From Corynebacterium tuberculostearicum SK141 (GTDB lineage Bacteria > Actinomycetota > Actinomycetes > Mycobacteriales > Mycobacteriaceae): a stretch of 64,000 nucleotides of DNA. A program made the position numbers and the translations under genes. The notes beneath the pieces are model-generated. The model made no database searches and had not been told where the DNA came from. It saw only the letters and a program-made list of their open reading frames with translations. Each line of letters opens with the position of its first letter. The stretch's first letter is position 1. The DNA lies in contig NZ_ACVP01000005.1 in NCBI RefSeq assembly GCF_000175635.1, positions 1-64,000 on the forward strand. Reading direction: 5' to 3'. Below are positions 62,214-64,000 of the stretch, piece by piece.

Positions 62214-64000
62214 TTACTTACTCCCTTCGAGGCGTTGTTTGAGTTCACTGAAGGGAACGGTTTTGCTGCGGTGGGTGGTACCGCCGGTCAAGGTGGTGGT
62301 GGCGTGGCGCAGCCAGCTAGGGGCCCACCAGTTATCCTCGCGCAGCAAGTGCATGACGGCCGGGACGAGGAGCATGCGGACAATGGTGGCGTCGATAAGC
62401 AGGGCAAAAATCATGCCGTAGGCAATGTATTTCATCATCACGATATCGGAGAAGCCGAACGCGCCGGAGACCACGATCATGATGAGCGCCGCCGCGGTAA
62501 TAATGCCGCCGGTATGCGCGGTGCCGGCCGCAATGGACTCGTCGGTGGAAGCGCCGCGCCGGCGGGCCTCTACCATGCGGGAGACCAAAAAGACCTCGTA
62601 ATCGGTGGACAGGCCGTAGACAATGGCGATGATGAGCACCAAAATCGGGCTCATGAGCGGGCCGGGCGTGAAGTTGAGGATGTCCGAGCCCAAGCCGGCA
62701 ACAAACATCAACGTCAGGATGCCCAGCGTTGCGCCCAAGGTCAGCAACGTCATCACAATGGCCTTGAGCGGCAGTACAAAGGAGCCGAAGACCAGAGCCA
62801 TGAGCAGGAATGTAGCCAGCACCACGTAGAGCGCCATCCACGGCAGCGTGTGGAAGAGCGCATCGAGGGACTCCACCTCCATGGCGGGAGTACCGCCCAC
62901 GTAGAGGTTCACGCCCTCAGGGGCCTTGACCTTTTCCAGCTCGTGCACGATCTTCGCGTAATCATCGCGGTCTTCAATGCCGGCGGAAAGGACAGTTGTG
63001 CCGTCCTTGGTGGCGGTCGTCGGCGCCATGGGCTCGGTGAGGCCGTCGAGGCCGCGGACTTGCATGACGACGTCGACAAGCTGCTGGTTCGAGGCATCTT
63101 CCACCACGAGCTTGACCGGCTCCGTGCGGAAGGCGGGGAACTCCTCGTTAAATTTATCCTGGGCCACGCGGGTGTCCTGGTCAGGCGGCAGGTAGGACTC
63201 GTTGATGCCGCCGAAGGTGATGCTCATGACGGGCAGGGTAAGCGCGATGAGCAGGCCGCATACGGCGATGGTCAGCCCGCGGGCATGGCGCATGGCCCAG
63301 CGCGGAAGCTTATACCACCAGGTGTCCTGAATAGTGCGAGCCGTCCGCGAGGTACGGCGTACGGACCAAGTATCGATCTTGGGGCCGAGCATGCCAAAAA
63401 TGGATGGCAGCACGGTGACCGAAAGGAGCGCGGCCAAGCCGACTGCAGAAATGGAACCATAGGCCACGGATTTCAGGAAGGCCTGGGGGAAGAGGAAGAG
63501 GCCGGAAAGCGCAACGGCGACCATGGCCGCGGAGAAAACCACGGTTTGGCCGGCTGTTGCGGTGGTGGTGGCCACGGCCTCCTCGGTGGAGCGGCCCTTG
63601 TCCAGCTCCTCGCGGAAGCGCGAAACCATAAAGAGGCCGTAATCGATGGCTAGGCCGAGTCCCAGGAGCGTGACGACGGCCTGGGCAAAGACATTGACCT
63701 GCGAGAAGCCGGCCAGGATGGACAGGATTCCCAAAGAGCCCAAGATGGAGAGGCCACCGACCACCAGCGGCATGCAGGCCGCAACCACCGAGCCGAAGAC
63801 CACCAGCAGGAGGATGCCTACCAGCGGCAGGGCGGCCTTTTCGGCGCGGGAAATATCGTGCGACATTCCCTCATCTAGGGCATCAGCAACCGCGGTGGCA
63901 CCCGCAATCTCCACCGGTGCGGTGGTATCCGTAAGCGCGCCCTCGATGGCGCGGAAATCCTTCAGCGTTTGCTCATCATCGCCTTTCAGCCCGATGGCGG
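62214..64000 (-). CDS. MmpL/RND-family lipid exporter, 5' end cut by window
   Basis: At least 595 residues; the frame continues past the right edge, so the N-terminus is missing. Two groups of membrane helices are visible (starting ALPLVGILLLVVFGS and, later, ALYVVLATFLLMALV) with an outside loop between. The proton-relay Asp-Tyr pairs lie in GLAIDYGLFMVSRF and VYGLSTDYEVFLVSRM. It is the likely counterpart of mycobacterial MmpL3/corynebacterial CmpL1, which exports trehalose monomycolate, judged by its place next to the mycolate locus. The C-terminus is short (ends EGSK), without a long tail. Confidence 0.9.
   Translation of the reverse strand, partial: AIGLKGDDEQTLKDFRAIEGALTDTTAPVEIAGATAVADALDEGMSHDISRAEKAALPLVGILLLVVFGSVVAACMPLVVGGLSILGSLGILSILAGFSQVNVFAQAVVTLLGLGLAIDYGLFMVSRFREELDKGRSTEEAVATTTATAGQTVVFSAAMVAVALSGLFLFPQAFLKSVAYGSISAVGLAALLSVTVLPSIFGMLGPKIDTWSVRRTSRTARTIQDTWWYKLPRWAMRHARGLTIAVCGLLIALTLPVMSITFGGINESYLPPDQDTRVAQDKFNEEFPAFRTEPVKLVVEDASNQQLVDVVMQVRGLDGLTEPMAPTTATKDGTTVLSAGIEDRDDYAKIVHELEKVKAPEGVNLYVGGTPAMEVESLDALFHTLPWMALYVVLATFLLMALVFGSFVLPLKAIVMTLLTLGATLGILTLMFVAGLGSDILNFTPGPLMSPILVLIIAIVYGLSTDYEVFLVSRMVEARRRGASTDESIAAGTAHTGGIITAAALIMIVVSGAFGFSDIVMMKYIAYGMIFALLIDATIVRMLLVPAVMHLLREDNWWAPSWLRHATTTLTGGTTHRSKTVPFSELKQRLEGSK

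Overview
This is a dense, roughly 60% GC chromosomal window from a mycolic-acid-making Corynebacterium. The diagnosis rests on an intact fadD32-pks13-accD4 condensation locus, two antigen-85-type mycoloyltransferases (one carrying LGFP repeats), and the arabinogalactan genes glf, glfT2, ubiA and aftB. These sit beside a cutinase-type envelope protein and an MmpL3-like exporter. Gene order matches, from memory, the C. glutamicum region between the hrrSA/uspA genes and cmpL1. The species cannot be fixed from the window. No rRNA, tRNA, insertion sequence, prophage or CRISPR array was seen.

Layout. 1-8.0 kb: an RluA-type pseudouridine synthase, a tandem universal stress protein, a TetR repressor, a second YidC-type insertase, a class E sortase with a small membrane partner, a lipoprotein, the HrrSA haem-responsive two-component system and an Lsr2/CgpS-type nucleoid silencer that appears to start with ATT. 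8-19.5 kb: a RecB-like nuclease, an NnrS-like membrane protein, an MFS/LysR pair, sodA and msrA (oxidative stress), a membrane alpha/beta hydrolase, ldh and a glycerophosphodiesterase. 19.5-29.4 kb: an LCP ligase, a CPBP protease, an amidase, pheA, a phosphatase, a septum-formation protein, a FarR-type GntR regulator, serS and an acyltransferase. 29.7-33.7 kb: a glycerol operon glpD-glpF-glpK with intact glpK. 34.5-51.2 kb: cell-wall arabinogalactan and mycolate transfer genes (PGRP amidase, glf, glfT2, PAP2 phosphatase, ubiA, aftB, cmt2, csp1), interrupted by a DUF222-HNH endonuclease and a semialdehyde dehydrogenase. 51.2-64 kb: lipoprotein, cutinase, fadD32, pks13, accD4, then on the other strand a DUF3054 protein, an LPG-synthase-like membrane protein and a cut-off MmpL transporter.

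How it fits together. FadD32 activates the meromycolate-like acid, AccD4 supplies the carboxylated chain, Pks13 condenses them, the MmpL protein would export the trehalose ester, and Cmt2/Csp1 transfer mycolate to trehalose or to arabinogalactan. The arabinogalactan is built with the help of Glf (UDP-Galf), GlfT2 (galactan), the UbiA/PAP2 pair (decaprenyl-phosphoribose to the arabinose donor) and AftB (terminal arabinose).

Signals beyond the standard genes. About eighteen genes have a TAnnnT-type -10 hexamer placed 6-8 nt before the start codon, which points to leaderless mRNAs. Six convergent pairs share overlapping stop codons. Two very short amphipathic peptides resemble the signal-less mycomembrane proteins of this genus. 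The most unusual item is a 62-codon basic ORF after glf. Its ribosome site sits in a hairpin that copies the 3' end of 16S rRNA, and an intrinsic terminator lies inside its reading frame, so most transcripts should lack a stop codon.
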